Shown one piece after another: positions 19,203-29,055 of a DNA stretch of 64,000 nt. Origin of the DNA: Sphingobacteriia bacterium 24-36-13 (GTDB lineage Bacteria; Bacteroidota; Bacteroidia; Chitinophagales; Chitinophagaceae); contig NCHN01000002.1 of assembly GCA_002281875.1 (NCBI GenBank), positions 110,936-174,935 on the forward strand, written 5' to 3'. The notes below the pieces were generated by a model, which saw only the letters and a program-made list of their open reading frames with translations, searched no databases and was not told where the DNA came from. The position numbers and the translations under genes are program-made. How positions within the stretch are numbered: position 1 is the first letter of the stretch; every line of letters starts with the position of its first letter.

Positions 19203-20804
19203 ATGGATTGTAGCACCCAGTATTTGCCATACGAAAAAACAGGATTTTTTTCTAAGATTGTTCAGGACTACTTGCAACAACACGAAAATTTAAAGCCATT
19301 CTATTTGCATAATACCGATTTAAACGGTGTACAATCTGCAATGAATGCTAGAGATCTCCATCCGGTAAACAGAAGCGTACTAGTAGAAGAACTGACTTTA
19401 CAATACCAGGGGATTGCAATTCCCCCCAAAGTGCAAGAGCATATTCAATCATTGCTTTTGCCTAATGCATATACCATTACTACCGCGCATCAGCCGAATA
19501 TTTTTACCGGGCCGCTCTATTTTATTTATAAGATTATTCATACCATCAAGTTGGCATCGGAGCTTGGTGAAAAATTCCCCGAGAAAAAGTTTATTCCAGT
19601 TTATTATATGGGGAGCGAAGATGCCGACTTAGATGAACTGGGGTTTGTAACTATTGGGGGAGAAAAATTAGTTTGGAACACTACTCAAACAGGGGCAGTG
19701 GGTAGAATGAAGGTAGACAAAGCTTTTATTTCACTCATCCATTCAATATCAGGTCAAATTGGCGTTTTGCCATTTGGAAATGAGTTGACACAATTATTTT
19801 CAACTTGCTATACTCTTGGAAAAACCATACAACAAGCTACTTTAGAATTGGTTAATGCAATGTTTGGGTCTTTCGGGTTGCTTGTATTAGTTCCTGATAA
19901 TGCTCGATTAAAAAGTATGTTTGCTCCTATTATTGAAAAGGAATTAATCGAGCAATTTTCTCAGCAAATTGTTGCAACAACCATTGGTCAATTGCAAGAA
20001 AATTATAAAGTACAGGCTGCAGGTAGACCAATCAATCTGTTTTATTTAATTGATGATAAAAGAGAAAGAATTGAATTCAATGATGGTGTTTATTCCGTAG
20101 TTAATTTAAACATTCAATTCACCAAAGAAGCTCTTTTACAAGAGCTTCAGGATCATCCTGAAAGGTTTAGTCCCAACGTTATTTTGCGTGGAGCATTTCA
20201 AGAGTCAATACTTCCCAATATTGTTTTCATAGGGGGAGGAGGAGAACTGGCATATTGGCTTGAACTTAAGAATGTGTTTGCAGCTGCTGGCGTTGCATTT
20301 CCGATTCTTCTGCTGCGCAATTCTTTTGCCATATTGTCTCCTAAAATTGCTGCCAAGCAAGCTGCTTTAGCACTAACTGATGAAGAACTGTTTTTACCAA
20401 CGCATCAATTGGTTAAAGAATACGTAACAAATCATTCAGATAAAGAATTAAGCCTTTCTGTAGAATTGGAAAACTTGACTCAATTTTACACGAAGCTTCA
20501 TCAAAAAGCTGCATTAGTAGATGCGTCTTTAATTGAGCATATTCGCGCATTAGAAGCTAGTGCTTCGAAAAAAATTAAAGGGCTCGAAACTAAAATCAGA
20601 AGAGCAGAAAAAAGAAAATTTGCTACCGCTGAGCATCAAATTCAAGTATTGAAAGAAAACTTGTTTCCCAGCAATAGTTTGCAAGAGCGTCAAGAAAATA
20701 TTGCCCTTTTTTACAGTAATTATGGACCATCCATTATTGAATGGATTTATGCATCTTCTAAAGGGCTCAATTCGGCTTTTGGCTTAATTAAGTTGACTCA
20801 ATAA
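19203..20804 (+). CDS. bshC: Bacillithiol biosynthesis cysteine-adding enzyme
   Basis: The 533-residue length and sequence fit BshC, a Rossmann-like protein with a C-terminal coiled coil. Visible marks are TTAHQPNIFTGPLYFIYK (about 97-114), YYMGSEDADLDEL (about 138-150), ILRGAFQESILPN (about 325) and the long helical tail (IRRAEKRKFATAEHQIQ about 460). It ligates cysteine to glucosaminyl-malate, the last step to bacillithiol, a low-molecular-weight thiol of Firmicutes and many Bacteroidota. bshA and bshB are not in the window. The stop codon directly abuts the stop of the convergent PBP gene with no base between them. Confidence 0.92.
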   Translation: MDCSTQYLPYEKTGFFSKIVQDYLQQHENLKPFYLHNTDLNGVQSAMNARDLHPVNRSVLVEELTLQYQGIAIPPKVQEHIQSLLLPNAYTITTAHQPNIFTGPLYFIYKIIHTIKLASELGEKFPEKKFIPVYYMGSEDADLDELGFVTIGGEKLVWNTTQTGAVGRMKVDKAFISLIHSISGQIGVLPFGNELTQLFSTCYTLGKTIQQATLELVNAMFGSFGLLVLVPDNARLKSMFAPIIEKELIEQFSQQIVATTIGQLQENYKVQAAGRPINLFYLIDDKRERIEFNDGVYSVVNLNIQFTKEALLQELQDHPERFSPNVILRGAFQESILPNIVFIGGGGELAYWLELKNVFAAAGVAFPILLLRNSFAILSPKIAAKQAALALTDEELFLPTHQLVKEYVTNHSDKELSLSVELENLTQFYTKLHQKAALVDASLIEHIRALEASASKKIKGLETKIRRAEKRKFATAEHQIQVLKENLFPSNSLQERQENIALFYSNYGPSIIEWIYASSKGLNSAFGLIKLTQ

Positions 20805-23210
20805 TTATTTATTCCCACCTGGCTTTTTCACTGGCGGTGGTAACACTGCTTTGGGTTTTTCTGCAGTCTTAGGGGCATTACTTGGCGGTACAACAGGTGG
20901 TGTGACAGGCTTTTTATTTTCAATAATGATATCTGATTCTGCTCCTAAATCTTCTGGTTTAATGTTTTTAGGAATTTCATAATCTTCTGAAGTGCCTGTT
21001 CCCATATCTTCTCCTTCACCCCCTAAAATGGGGTTGGTACCATTGATATAATCAATGATAATATCATTACTCATTACTTCAGGCTTAATAAAGCTGAGTT
21101 TAGTATCAATACCACAATTAGGATCTGCTGCAGCTTTATTAAAGAAATATGCCCAGATTGGCATAGCTGCTCTACCACCTTCTCCATTTTTACTATTGAA
21201 CCGAATAAAACGATCATCACAACCAACCCAACCTCCTGCAAGGTATTGCGGGGTATACCCCATGAACCAAGCATCACTGTTGTTATTGGTGGTTCCTGTT
21301 TTTCCAGCAACTTGTAATCCCCCTGGAATACCATATCCCCAAATTCCTGCACCTGTTCCATTGGTCAATACTCCTTGCATCATTTTAATAACTGAGTAAG
21401 CTGTAACATCATTGATTACTTCTTTTCTTTGAGGCGTAAAAGTGGCTAATACATTTCCATTTCTATCTTCAATTCTGGTAATATACATCGGCTTTGCATT
21501 AAAGCCTCTTCCAGGAAACATACTGTATGCTTGCATCATTTCAAATAAAGAAATTTCACAAGCGCCTAATGCAATAGAAGGATATGGGTCAATTTTAGTT
21601 TTCAACTCGCATTTCTCTAGGAATTCCACAAATCTTTTAGCGCCATTATTGGCGGTATTATCTAACTGCTTCATAATATAAGCAGAAGCACAGTTTCTAG
21701 ATTTGGCTAGTGCAATGGCCATTGGAATAGTTGCACCGGTGCATGTTTTAGACGTTGCAGGAACCAAGCCATATTCTCCAAAATTTTGTTGAATATCTTG
21801 AACAGGCGAATTCGGGTTTAATCCGGCTTCTTCAATTGCTAAGCTATATAACAATGGCTTAATCGTACTTCCCACTTGTCTTTTTGTATTGATATTGGCA
21901 TGGTCATATTTAAATGTTTTAAAATCAATACCACCTACCCAAGCTTTTATTTGACCATTTAATGGATCCATCACCATAAAACCTGCTTGCAACATTTGTT
22001 TGTGATACTTAATCGAATCAAATGGAGTCATAGTGGTATCTATGCCTCTATTATTGTTCCAAGCAAATACACGCATGGGTACTTTTTGATAGAAAGTGCG
22101 CAAATTTTCTTCGTCGGTTAAGCCTTCTCTCTTTAAATTTTTCCAACGATCGGTTTGTTTGATTGCTTGATCTAAATTTGTTTCAAAACCTTTCCAAATG
22201 CTACCAGTTCTTATGTTTTCTTGCGTGTTGAAGAGTTTTTGCATGTAGCTCATATGTTTTGCTACTGCTTCTTCTGCATAGAGTTGCATTCTAGGATTGA
22301 TGGTGGTATAAATTTTTAAACCGTCTCTGTATAAGTCGTACTGATCGCCATTGTTTTTGGTGTTTTCTTTGCACCATTTTTTCATTTCTTCTCCAAGAAT
22401 CATTCTAAAGTAAGGCCCTAATCCTGTGGTTTCATCTAATTTTTTGTAATTCAATTCAATGGGCTGGCGTTTCAAAATTTCCGCTTGCTGTGCATCTAAA
22501 TAGTTGTTTCTAACCATTTGGCTTAGAACCGTATTTCTTCTGTCTAAAGATAATTTTGGGTTTCTTCTTGGGTTGTAAAGGGTTGCACCTTTAAGCATTC
22601 CTATAAGTACTGCAGCTTCTTCTACATTTACTCTATCGGGTTCCTTTTGAAAAAATGTTTTCGAGGCGTTTCTGATTCCATAAACATTATCACTATATGC
22701 AACGGTATTTAAATACAAAGTGATGATTTCTTCCTTTGTAAAATTTCTTTCTAATTTAACAGCAATGATTCCTTCTTTAATTTTTTGCAATGCCCGTAAA
22801 ATAAAATTCTTTGTACTCCAGTTCTCTGTAAATAAATTCTTGGCAGTTTGCATGGTGATGGTACTTGCTCCTCCTTCACTACCCAAATAAAATATGGCCC
22901 TGCCTAATGATCTTGCATCAATGCCGCTGTGCTCATAAAATCTTTCGTCCTCGGTTGCAATTAAAGCTTCAATAATATGCTTACTAATGTCTTTATATTG
23001 TACGTTAATTCGGTCTTCTATATAGTACTTACCCATTAGCGTGCCGTCTTCAGCATAAACCTGTGAAGCCAATGAAGCGGAGGGGTTTTCAATATCATCT
23101 AAGTCGGGCATACTCCCAATCCAGCCAAAATTGAGCATTGCCAACAGAATAATTACAAAGGCAACGCCTCCAAAAAATATACGCCAAAAAATACGAACCG
23201 GTTTACTCAT
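20805..23210 (-). CDS. Class A penicillin-binding protein (PBP1A-like)
   Basis: The 801 residues make one membrane helix (about 8-28), a glycosyltransferase 51 domain (ATEDERFYEHSGID about 85, GGASTITMQTAKN about 113) and a transpeptidase domain with all three active-site motifs: GSTIKP (SxxK about 448), SRNCAS (SxN about 510) and GKTGTT (KTG about 625). It polymerises and crosslinks peptidoglycan in the periplasm. The C-terminal 60 residues are rich in Pro, Lys and Glu and look disordered. The gene starts 30 bases downstream of the large TPR gene on the same strand, so cotranscription is possible. Confidence 0.93.
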   Translation of the reverse strand: MSKPVRIFWRIFFGGVAFVIILLAMLNFGWIGSMPDLDDIENPSASLASQVYAEDGTLMGKYYIEDRINVQYKDISKHIIEALIATEDERFYEHSGIDARSLGRAIFYLGSEGGASTITMQTAKNLFTENWSTKNFILRALQKIKEGIIAVKLERNFTKEEIITLYLNTVAYSDNVYGIRNASKTFFQKEPDRVNVEEAAVLIGMLKGATLYNPRRNPKLSLDRRNTVLSQMVRNNYLDAQQAEILKRQPIELNYKKLDETTGLGPYFRMILGEEMKKWCKENTKNNGDQYDLYRDGLKIYTTINPRMQLYAEEAVAKHMSYMQKLFNTQENIRTGSIWKGFETNLDQAIKQTDRWKNLKREGLTDEENLRTFYQKVPMRVFAWNNNRGIDTTMTPFDSIKYHKQMLQAGFMVMDPLNGQIKAWVGGIDFKTFKYDHANINTKRQVGSTIKPLLYSLAIEEAGLNPNSPVQDIQQNFGEYGLVPATSKTCTGATIPMAIALAKSRNCASAYIMKQLDNTANNGAKRFVEFLEKCELKTKIDPYPSIALGACEISLFEMMQAYSMFPGRGFNAKPMYITRIEDRNGNVLATFTPQRKEVINDVTAYSVIKMMQGVLTNGTGAGIWGYGIPGGLQVAGKTGTTNNNSDAWFMGYTPQYLAGGWVGCDDRFIRFNSKNGEGGRAAMPIWAYFFNKAAADPNCGIDTKLSFIKPEVMSNDIIIDYINGTNPILGGEGEDMGTGTSEDYEIPKNIKPEDLGAESDIIIENKKPVTPPVVPPSNAPKTAEKPKAVLPPPVKKPGGNK

Positions 23211-23240
23211 GGTTAATGCGCTGTTTTTGTAAGGGTAAAA

Positions 23241-26153
23241 TTAATACTTATCGGGAAACAGATTTCTCACTAGTTGCCAATAAGTAGTTGTTTCTCCTTT
23301 TTTTCTTAAAAGGGCTAGGTTTTTAGGACTAATAATGCTAAAGCTGTATTTATCGGTAGTTAGCCAAGGCATGATTCTAGATGCTGCTAAAGATTTATTC
23401 TTATCGGTATAAGTGCTTGCTTCCGCAGCATTTTTAAATGGCCCCATTAAGAGTATTTGTTCTGTTTCGGTTACTCTAATTACATTAATGGGGAGTTTCT
23501 GTCCATAATACCGCTCTTGGTTAAATCTATTAAAAGCGTTTCTTGCTTCACTCACAAAAATTGGGTCTACTTTATATAATGCAATGGCAACATATTGTGA
23601 ATCTGATGCATTAAACTCATAGGTTTCAGGAGCAACTATTTTTTCAATTGGTGCTGCGGTAATAGGCAAATTAGTAGTTACTTTTTCTGGCACTTTTACA
23701 ACTGTTGGCGCTTTTGAAACAATAGGTAAATCTTGTGCATTGGTGGCGTTTAAATCTATTTTTCTTTCAACTACTTCAATAGGCCTTTCTACAACAAGAT
23801 TAGTTAAATAAGCTTCTATCTCAGCTCTTTTGTTTAGCACTTCTAACATGGTTTTTGCTTTTTCTGCAATTGGGCTAGATGGAAAGAGTCGATTAATTTC
23901 GTTCAGTCTGATTTTAGCAACACTGTCTTGCTTTTGTTTAATATAGTAAACCGATTCTATGTAGAGTAATTGGGGTGTCCAATAAGAATTACCTAATTGT
24001 GCATCTGCTTTCTTTTTGTTGGCAATGGCTTCATCAAATTTTCCTTCAATAAATTGGTTGTAAATATTTTCGTAAAGTTGGTTGGTTATTGCTGGTTTTA
24101 AATCTACTCCAGATTGAAGTAGTTGATTGTTTTTTCCTTTAGGGTAAAATGAATTTAATAGTTGCTTTACAGAATCTGCTTTTTTTAACTCGTTTTCTTT
24201 TTGATAACAATTATGTAATTGAAACCAAACTTCTTCTAATTCACTACTCTCGGTAAAACGTTTTGCAATTTCTTCATAAGTTTCAGTGGCCGCTAAAACA
24301 TCTCTTAATTGATATTGGAAAATACCAGCTGTTAAAATAAGTGCTTTTAAAATGGTATCATTAGAAGTGGCTAGTTTTTCGGTAGTAGTTGGGATACTGT
24401 CTCTCAATGTTTCTATGCTCAAAATAGTATTTTGTGTTGCTTTTGAGCTGTTGGGCTTTTGGTCATTATCAATTGCTATTGCGCCAACATTTCTATCTAT
24501 TGCAGACTGTCTTCTCCAGTTATCAATATTGGGTCTATTGCCCCATTTAGCTTTAAAATCTGAAAGTCCCTTGGTTTTAAGGGAGTTGTTCATAAAGTAA
24601 AATCCTGTATTGCCAGATGGAGGTGCAAACAAGTCTGTTGGTGCAGCTATTGCATTACCTGATCCAAAACTTGTTTCTGAATCTGTATCTTTTAATCCTT
24701 TTTCTTTTCTTAATTTTTTTAATATTGCTTTTAATAAAGCTTCTCTTTCAGGTTCAGGCAGTAAAGCAATTCGTTGAAGACTATCCTCTCTGTTAACTGA
24801 TCTAAGCGAAAGGGCAATTCTTTTTAAAGGGGATTTTTTTTGATTAACAGTGCTAGCTTCTGTTGCATTTAGTAAGCTGATTGATAAACTGTCATAAGCA
24901 GCTGATGCAGGTATATATTTTTTATTTTTATAGAGGGTTTCAGCTAAAAGAAAATAGGATTTTGATTTCTGAATATTATTACCCTCGCTATAGTTTATGC
25001 TTTTATATAACCAGTTTTCAGCATTTTTTAAATTGTTTTGTCTGATTTCTAATTCGGCTGCTGCATAATAAATTAGGTCTCTGAAGCCTTGGTATTTTTC
25101 CTTTTTTGCCATTGCCAAAAGCTGCGATAAATGAAAATTAACCGCATTCACTTTTTTATCGGAAGACAACGCAACAATATTTAGCCGAGCATACACATCC
25201 ATCAGTGGATCAGTAGTATGACTAATTGCCTTTTCATACCAAACAACTGACAATGAATCTTGGTTAGACAAGGAATACATTTGGGCAATCAAATATTCCC
25301 ATCTTGCTGTTTCTAATTTTGTATTCGCATTGGGTAAAGCTTTCGAAAGATAAAATGCCGCACTATCAAATTGCTTTTCCTTATAAAGCAAATAGGCAGT
25401 GTATTCGTTCCAAGTAGTTTTTAATCTTTCAGGGAAAAATTTGTCTGCAGCTAAAATTTGTAATAAGGCTTCTGCTTCTGCTAGCTTTTCTTGTTCAATA
25501 AAATTTCGAGATTGAAATAAAAAGCTTTCATTTCTTGCAGGCTTTGGCGAACTAATTTTTTTCCAAAAATTTCTTTTTTCATCGGTGCTAATTGAAAATG
25601 AACCGCCTTTACTGCTTAAATTACTGCCAATAGGTAAGTCGTAACCATCGTCTTTGGCTGCAAATGCATAGTTGATATAATTGAACACCAATGCAGCCGA
25701 ATCAAAATCTTTTCGATGCATATAAGCATTACCCATTAATAAGTACAACTGGTCTACCCAATCGCTTCTTAAGTCGTGCAATAATATGCCAGCGGTACAT
25801 TTGTAAATAACACTGTCTATTTGCCCTTTCGCTGTTTCATTTAATGAGTAATTATAGAAAGGCAATAGTTGGGTGTAATCTTCTTTGTGTTGGTTTTTTG
25901 CAGCTAAAATAATATCATTAAGCTTAACCGATGCATTGTAATAGTAATTGTAATGGCTAACGGTGTTATTATAGAGTCTTTTTGGGATTGTAAACTTTTT
26001 ATTGCCTGTTTTTTCTGCAGGGAGTAAACGGCTTTGGTATTTTTCTGGTTTGGTTAATTCAATAGAAGTATTGGGTTGTGCATGTAAAAAAGCACAACAG
26101 AATAGAAGAATGCCTAAAAGGCCCTGTTTTGGATATTTTAGAAATTGGCGCAT
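23241..26153 (-). CDS. TPR protein resembling type IX secretion component PorW/SprE
   Basis: The chosen start (ATG at 26153, MRQFLKYPKQGLL) gives 970 residues with a signal sequence ending FLHAQ; a longer in-frame extension upstream lacks such order. The N-terminal region contains HYNYYYNASVKLND and LLPFYNYSL, patterns I recall from the PorW/SprE family, followed by several tetratricopeptide-like helix pairs (about 100-450 and 610-780). The C-terminal 100 residues (SQYVAIALYKVDP to NLFPDKY) form a small conserved end domain. PorW/SprE is a periplasmic TPR lipoprotein of the Bacteroidota type IX secretion and gliding system. No clear lipobox is visible, so the assignment is by overall pattern only. 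Confidence 0.65.
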   Translation of the reverse strand: MRQFLKYPKQGLLGILLFCCAFLHAQPNTSIELTKPEKYQSRLLPAEKTGNKKFTIPKRLYNNTVSHYNYYYNASVKLNDIILAAKNQHKEDYTQLLPFYNYSLNETAKGQIDSVIYKCTAGILLHDLRSDWVDQLYLLMGNAYMHRKDFDSAALVFNYINYAFAAKDDGYDLPIGSNLSSKGGSFSISTDEKRNFWKKISSPKPARNESFLFQSRNFIEQEKLAEAEALLQILAADKFFPERLKTTWNEYTAYLLYKEKQFDSAAFYLSKALPNANTKLETARWEYLIAQMYSLSNQDSLSVVWYEKAISHTTDPLMDVYARLNIVALSSDKKVNAVNFHLSQLLAMAKKEKYQGFRDLIYYAAAELEIRQNNLKNAENWLYKSINYSEGNNIQKSKSYFLLAETLYKNKKYIPASAAYDSLSISLLNATEASTVNQKKSPLKRIALSLRSVNREDSLQRIALLPEPEREALLKAILKKLRKEKGLKDTDSETSFGSGNAIAAPTDLFAPPSGNTGFYFMNNSLKTKGLSDFKAKWGNRPNIDNWRRQSAIDRNVGAIAIDNDQKPNSSKATQNTILSIETLRDSIPTTTEKLATSNDTILKALILTAGIFQYQLRDVLAATETYEEIAKRFTESSELEEVWFQLHNCYQKENELKKADSVKQLLNSFYPKGKNNQLLQSGVDLKPAITNQLYENIYNQFIEGKFDEAIANKKKADAQLGNSYWTPQLLYIESVYYIKQKQDSVAKIRLNEINRLFPSSPIAEKAKTMLEVLNKRAEIEAYLTNLVVERPIEVVERKIDLNATNAQDLPIVSKAPTVVKVPEKVTTNLPITAAPIEKIVAPETYEFNASDSQYVAIALYKVDPIFVSEARNAFNRFNQERYYGQKLPINVIRVTETEQILLMGPFKNAAEASTYTDKNKSLAASRIMPWLTTDKYSFSIISPKNLALLRKKGETTTYWQLVRNLFPDKY

Positions 26154-26236
26154 AAAATCCATTAAAAATACAGTTATTTCTGCACCATACAGATATAAAA
26201 CCGAACCAATCCTTACCTTTAACCAGTTTTTATAAT

Positions 26237-26632
26237 ATGAATAAAATAAATACAGGAAATACATTTAAACGATTAAGGAATACCTATCGTTTGGTAATTA
26301 TGAATGACGATACTTATGAAGAGATGGTCGCATTTAGATTGTCTAGATTAAGTGTATATATAGGTTTAAGTACTGTATTTGTTTTATTGGTTGGTTTTAC
26401 TATCGCCTTAATTGCTTTTTCTCCTTTAAAATATTATATACCTGGGTATGGTACCAAGGAAAGTAGAACTGCTCTACAGATATTAAAAATCAGGACCGAT
26501 TCACTAGAAAATGAAATAAGATATAAAGAGCAATATTTAGAGGGAATAAAAAAGGTATTGGCTGGTGATAAACCAGCTACTTTAGATACAGTACCATTGG
26601 CTTTACCTAAAGTGGAAGCTTCAAACGATTAA
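26237..26632 (+). CDS. Small membrane protein resembling the N-terminus of Bacteroidota M23 peptidases
   Basis: The 131-residue protein has a cytoplasmic N-terminus (FKRLRNTYRLVIMNDDTYEE), one transmembrane helix (about 45-70) and a short periplasmic tail with a predicted coiled coil (LQILKIRTDSLENEI). The N-terminal half resembles the membrane anchor of Bacteroidota M23-type peptidases, but there is no peptidase domain and the frame closes with TAA at 26630-26632. It is divergent from the TPR gene and 10 nt before another membrane protein gene. It may be a stand-alone scaffold; function unknown. Confidence 0.7.
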   Translation: MNKINTGNTFKRLRNTYRLVIMNDDTYEEMVAFRLSRLSVYIGLSTVFVLLVGFTIALIAFSPLKYYIPGYGTKESRTALQILKIRTDSLENEIRYKEQYLEGIKKVLAGDKPATLDTVPLALPKVEASND

Positions 26633-26642
26633 ATCGTCATTA

Positions 26643-27050
26643 ATGAAAAGCAAATTTCAACAGTCATATATTCCCCTTATTATTTTATTCGGCGTCGTAA
26701 ATACTATCTGTATTCTATTTAATGATACACTAAAACTAAAACAGATAGATCCAATCATGGTAGCAGGCGCAAACACCTTATTGTTTGTAATTTGTTCAAT
26801 CAGTATACGGTCCCAAATTAAATCAGCTAACAATACCAATCCACATGCTATGGTAAGAGGCGTAATGGGGTCTGTAGTTTTGAAATTATTTGTCTTAGGG
26901 ACCGCCGCCTTTATTTACTTGTACAATGTAGGGGAAGCCCAAAGTGTAAATGGGATTTTTGTTAGCATGGGATTGTATATCGTTTATACTTGGTTAGAAG
27001 TGAAAATGGCTATGCAAATAAAACCTACAAAGAAAGATGGCAGCAATTGA
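26643..27050 (+). CDS. Conserved hypothetical four-helix membrane protein
   Basis: The 135 residues contain four hydrophobic stretches (about 9-27, 37-56, 73-94, 104-123) joined by short loops, with a basic C-terminus (KPTKKDGSN). I do not recognise the family; the size and topology recall AtpI-like or small transporter-accessory proteins, but no motif supports this. It lies 10 nt after the preceding membrane protein gene and overlaps the next gene by 14 nt, so the three form one operon. Confidence 0.75.
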   Translation: MKSKFQQSYIPLIILFGVVNTICILFNDTLKLKQIDPIMVAGANTLLFVICSISIRSQIKSANNTNPHAMVRGVMGSVVLKLFVLGTAAFIYLYNVGEAQSVNGIFVSMGLYIVYTWLEVKMAMQIKPTKKDGSN

Positions 27051-27672
27051 GCATCCATTGCATGAATTGGCTCGGTTTTTACCCGCAGGTAGTTTTGACT
27101 ATGTTGTAAAATATCTTTACCAATATAAAGTACACTTAACTGTTGCTAAAAGTAGAAAATCGGTTCTGGGTGATTATAGGCATGCACATCAGGGCAATAA
27201 CCATCGAATTAGTGTAAATGGGAATTTAAATGTGTATGAATTTCTAATTACACTTTTACATGAGTTGGCCCACTTACTTACTTTTGAACAGTATCAAAAT
27301 AGGGTAGAGCCACATGGAAAAGAATGGAAGGGAATATATAGTAAGTTATTGATTGATTTCGTAGGATTTGGGGTATTCCCCACAGAAATAATTACTGCAT
27401 TGCAAAAATCAATTATCTCTCCCGCTGCTACAGCAAATGGCGAAACAGAATTATTAATGGTTTTACGAAAGTATAATGCTGTAAAGAAAGAGGGAGTTTG
27501 TTTTATTGCTGACTTACCTGAAGGCGCCCTATTTAGGCTTTCCAATGGGAAAGTATTTAAGAAAGGGGAGCTCCGCAGAAAGCGATATACCTGTTTTGAA
27601 TTAAAAACAGGTATGATGTATACAATAAGTGCAATAACAGAGGTGAAACAGTTGGAAGTGATTAATCAATAA
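27037..27672 (+). CDS. SprT-like domain zinc metalloprotein
   Basis: The 211-residue protein carries the zincin motif HELAHLLTFEQY (about 72) with a third likely ligand in PHGKEWKGIY (about 91), the pattern of SprT/Spartan domains. Such proteins are putative metalloproteases; eukaryotic Spartan degrades DNA-protein crosslinks, while bacterial members are poorly studied. The C-terminal part (FIADLPEGALFRLSNGK, FKKGELRRKRYTC) matches the extension of Bacteroidota SprT-like proteins. Its start overlaps the upstream gene by 14 nt, suggesting coupled translation. Confidence 0.85.
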   Translation: MAAIEHPLHELARFLPAGSFDYVVKYLYQYKVHLTVAKSRKSVLGDYRHAHQGNNHRISVNGNLNVYEFLITLLHELAHLLTFEQYQNRVEPHGKEWKGIYSKLLIDFVGFGVFPTEIITALQKSIISPAATANGETELLMVLRKYNAVKKEGVCFIADLPEGALFRLSNGKVFKKGELRRKRYTCFELKTGMMYTISAITEVKQLEVINQ

Positions 27673-27710
27673 AAAAAGCCATTAGGAAATATTAATTCCC
27701 AATGGCTTTT
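27671..27710. terminator. Bidirectional terminator between sprT-like gene and sucC
   Basis: AAAAGCCATT pairs with AATGGCTTTT, and inside it GGAA pairs with TTCC after one mismatch, around a 7-base loop. A-runs on one side and T-runs on the other let it serve both convergent genes. Confidence 0.85.
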
Positions 27711-27728
27711 GACTACTTCGAATATATA

Positions 27729-28940
27729 TTATGCAACAGCCTGCTTCACCAAAGCGGCTGCTTCACTTAATTGTATTGCAGATTGAACTTTTAATCCACT
27801 TTCGTCAATTAATTTCTTAGCTTCAACTGCATTAGTACCCTGTAATCTTACAATAATTGGGATATTGATATTGCCTAGTTTATTATAGGCTTCAATTACT
27901 CCAGCTGCTACACGATCGCATCTTACAATACCCCCAAAAATATTGATCAAAATGGCTTTTACATTTGGATCTTTCATGATAATGCGGAAACCTGCTTCAA
28001 CAGTTTGTGCATTTGCTGTACCACCTACGTCTAAGAAATTGGCTGGTTCACCACCGCTCAATTTAATCATATCCATGGTAGCCATAGCTAATCCTGCTCC
28101 ATTTACCATGCAACCAACATTACCGTCTAGTTTAACAAAATTCAAATTGTATTGACCTGCTTCTACTTCGGTAGGGTCTTCCTCTGTTACATCTCTTAAA
28201 GCTGCAACATCTGGATGACGCATTAAAGCATTGTCATCAATATTCATTTTACAATCAACTGCAATAATCTTTTCATCACTTGTTTTGAATAGTGGATTAA
28301 TCTCCAACATTCCACAATCTAAGCCTACATAAGCATTGTATAAATTTGTTACAAACTTTACACAGTTTTTAAATGCTTCGCCACTTAATCCCAAGTTGAA
28401 TGCAATTTTTCTTGCTTGGAAGCCTTGCAAACCACCGCCAGGGTGAACCCACTCTTTAAATATTTTTTCTGGAGTATTATGTGCTACTTCTTCAATATCC
28501 ATTCCACCTTCGGTACTATACATCACCACATTCATTCCTTTTGATCTATCTAATAAAATAGATAAGTAGAATTCTTTAACTGGGTTTGGCCCAGAATAAT
28601 ACACGTCTTGTGCAACTAAAATCTTGCTAACCTTTTTTCCTGCATCGCCTGTTTGAATGGTTACCAATGTGCCACCTAAAATATTCTTAGCAATACTGGT
28701 AACATCTTCCGCACTTTTAGCAACAGCTACACCTCTTTGTTCTGTACCTACAATTTTCCCTTTTCCGCGTCCGCCAGCGTGTATTTGGGCTTTCACTACG
28801 GCAAAATTATTGCCAGTTTGGGTTTTTATTTGACGATAAGCCTCTTCGGCCGCCATTACGGTGTCAACTGCTATACCTTCCTGTACAGGAACTTGGTATT
28901 TTTTGAGTAATTCTTTAGCCTGGTACTCATGAAGATTCAT
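27729..28940 (-). CDS. sucC: Succinate--CoA ligase (ADP-forming) beta subunit
   Basis: The start is set at 28940 so that the protein begins MNLHEYQAKELLKKY, the family-wide N-terminus, giving 403 residues. ATP-grasp features are VKAQIHAGGRGKGK (about 45) and the C-terminal nucleotide/CoA-ligase domain carries VDCKMNIDDNA and NIFGGIVRCD (about 319). With SucD it makes ATP from succinyl-CoA in the TCA cycle. sucD is not adjacent here, and the gene is transcribed alone toward the shared terminator. Confidence 0.95.
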   Translation of the reverse strand: MNLHEYQAKELLKKYQVPVQEGIAVDTVMAAEEAYRQIKTQTGNNFAVVKAQIHAGGRGKGKIVGTEQRGVAVAKSAEDVTSIAKNILGGTLVTIQTGDAGKKVSKILVAQDVYYSGPNPVKEFYLSILLDRSKGMNVVMYSTEGGMDIEEVAHNTPEKIFKEWVHPGGGLQGFQARKIAFNLGLSGEAFKNCVKFVTNLYNAYVGLDCGMLEINPLFKTSDEKIIAVDCKMNIDDNALMRHPDVAALRDVTEEDPTEVEAGQYNLNFVKLDGNVGCMVNGAGLAMATMDMIKLSGGEPANFLDVGGTANAQTVEAGFRIIMKDPNVKAILINIFGGIVRCDRVAAGVIEAYNKLGNINIPIIVRLQGTNAVEAKKLIDESGLKVQSAIQLSEAAALVKQAVA

Positions 28941-29001
28941 ATGGAACAATTTTTGCGAAGATAAGATAATCGTGGATGCAGATTTAAACCTTTTGTTAAA
29001 A

Positions 29002-29033
29002 TTGTTGTTGTAACATTAATTTTTGTATTTTTG
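29002..29033 (+). promoter_or_regulatory. TTG-N21-TATTTTTG promoter of the yceI-like gene
   Basis: TATTTTTG at 29026-29033 is preceded by a TTG triplet repeat at 29002-29010, giving possible spacings of 15, 18 or 21 bases. Transcription would start about 29040, 16 bases before the ATG. Confidence 0.65.
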
Positions 29034-29055
29034 AAAAATCTAAATAAAAATCAAC

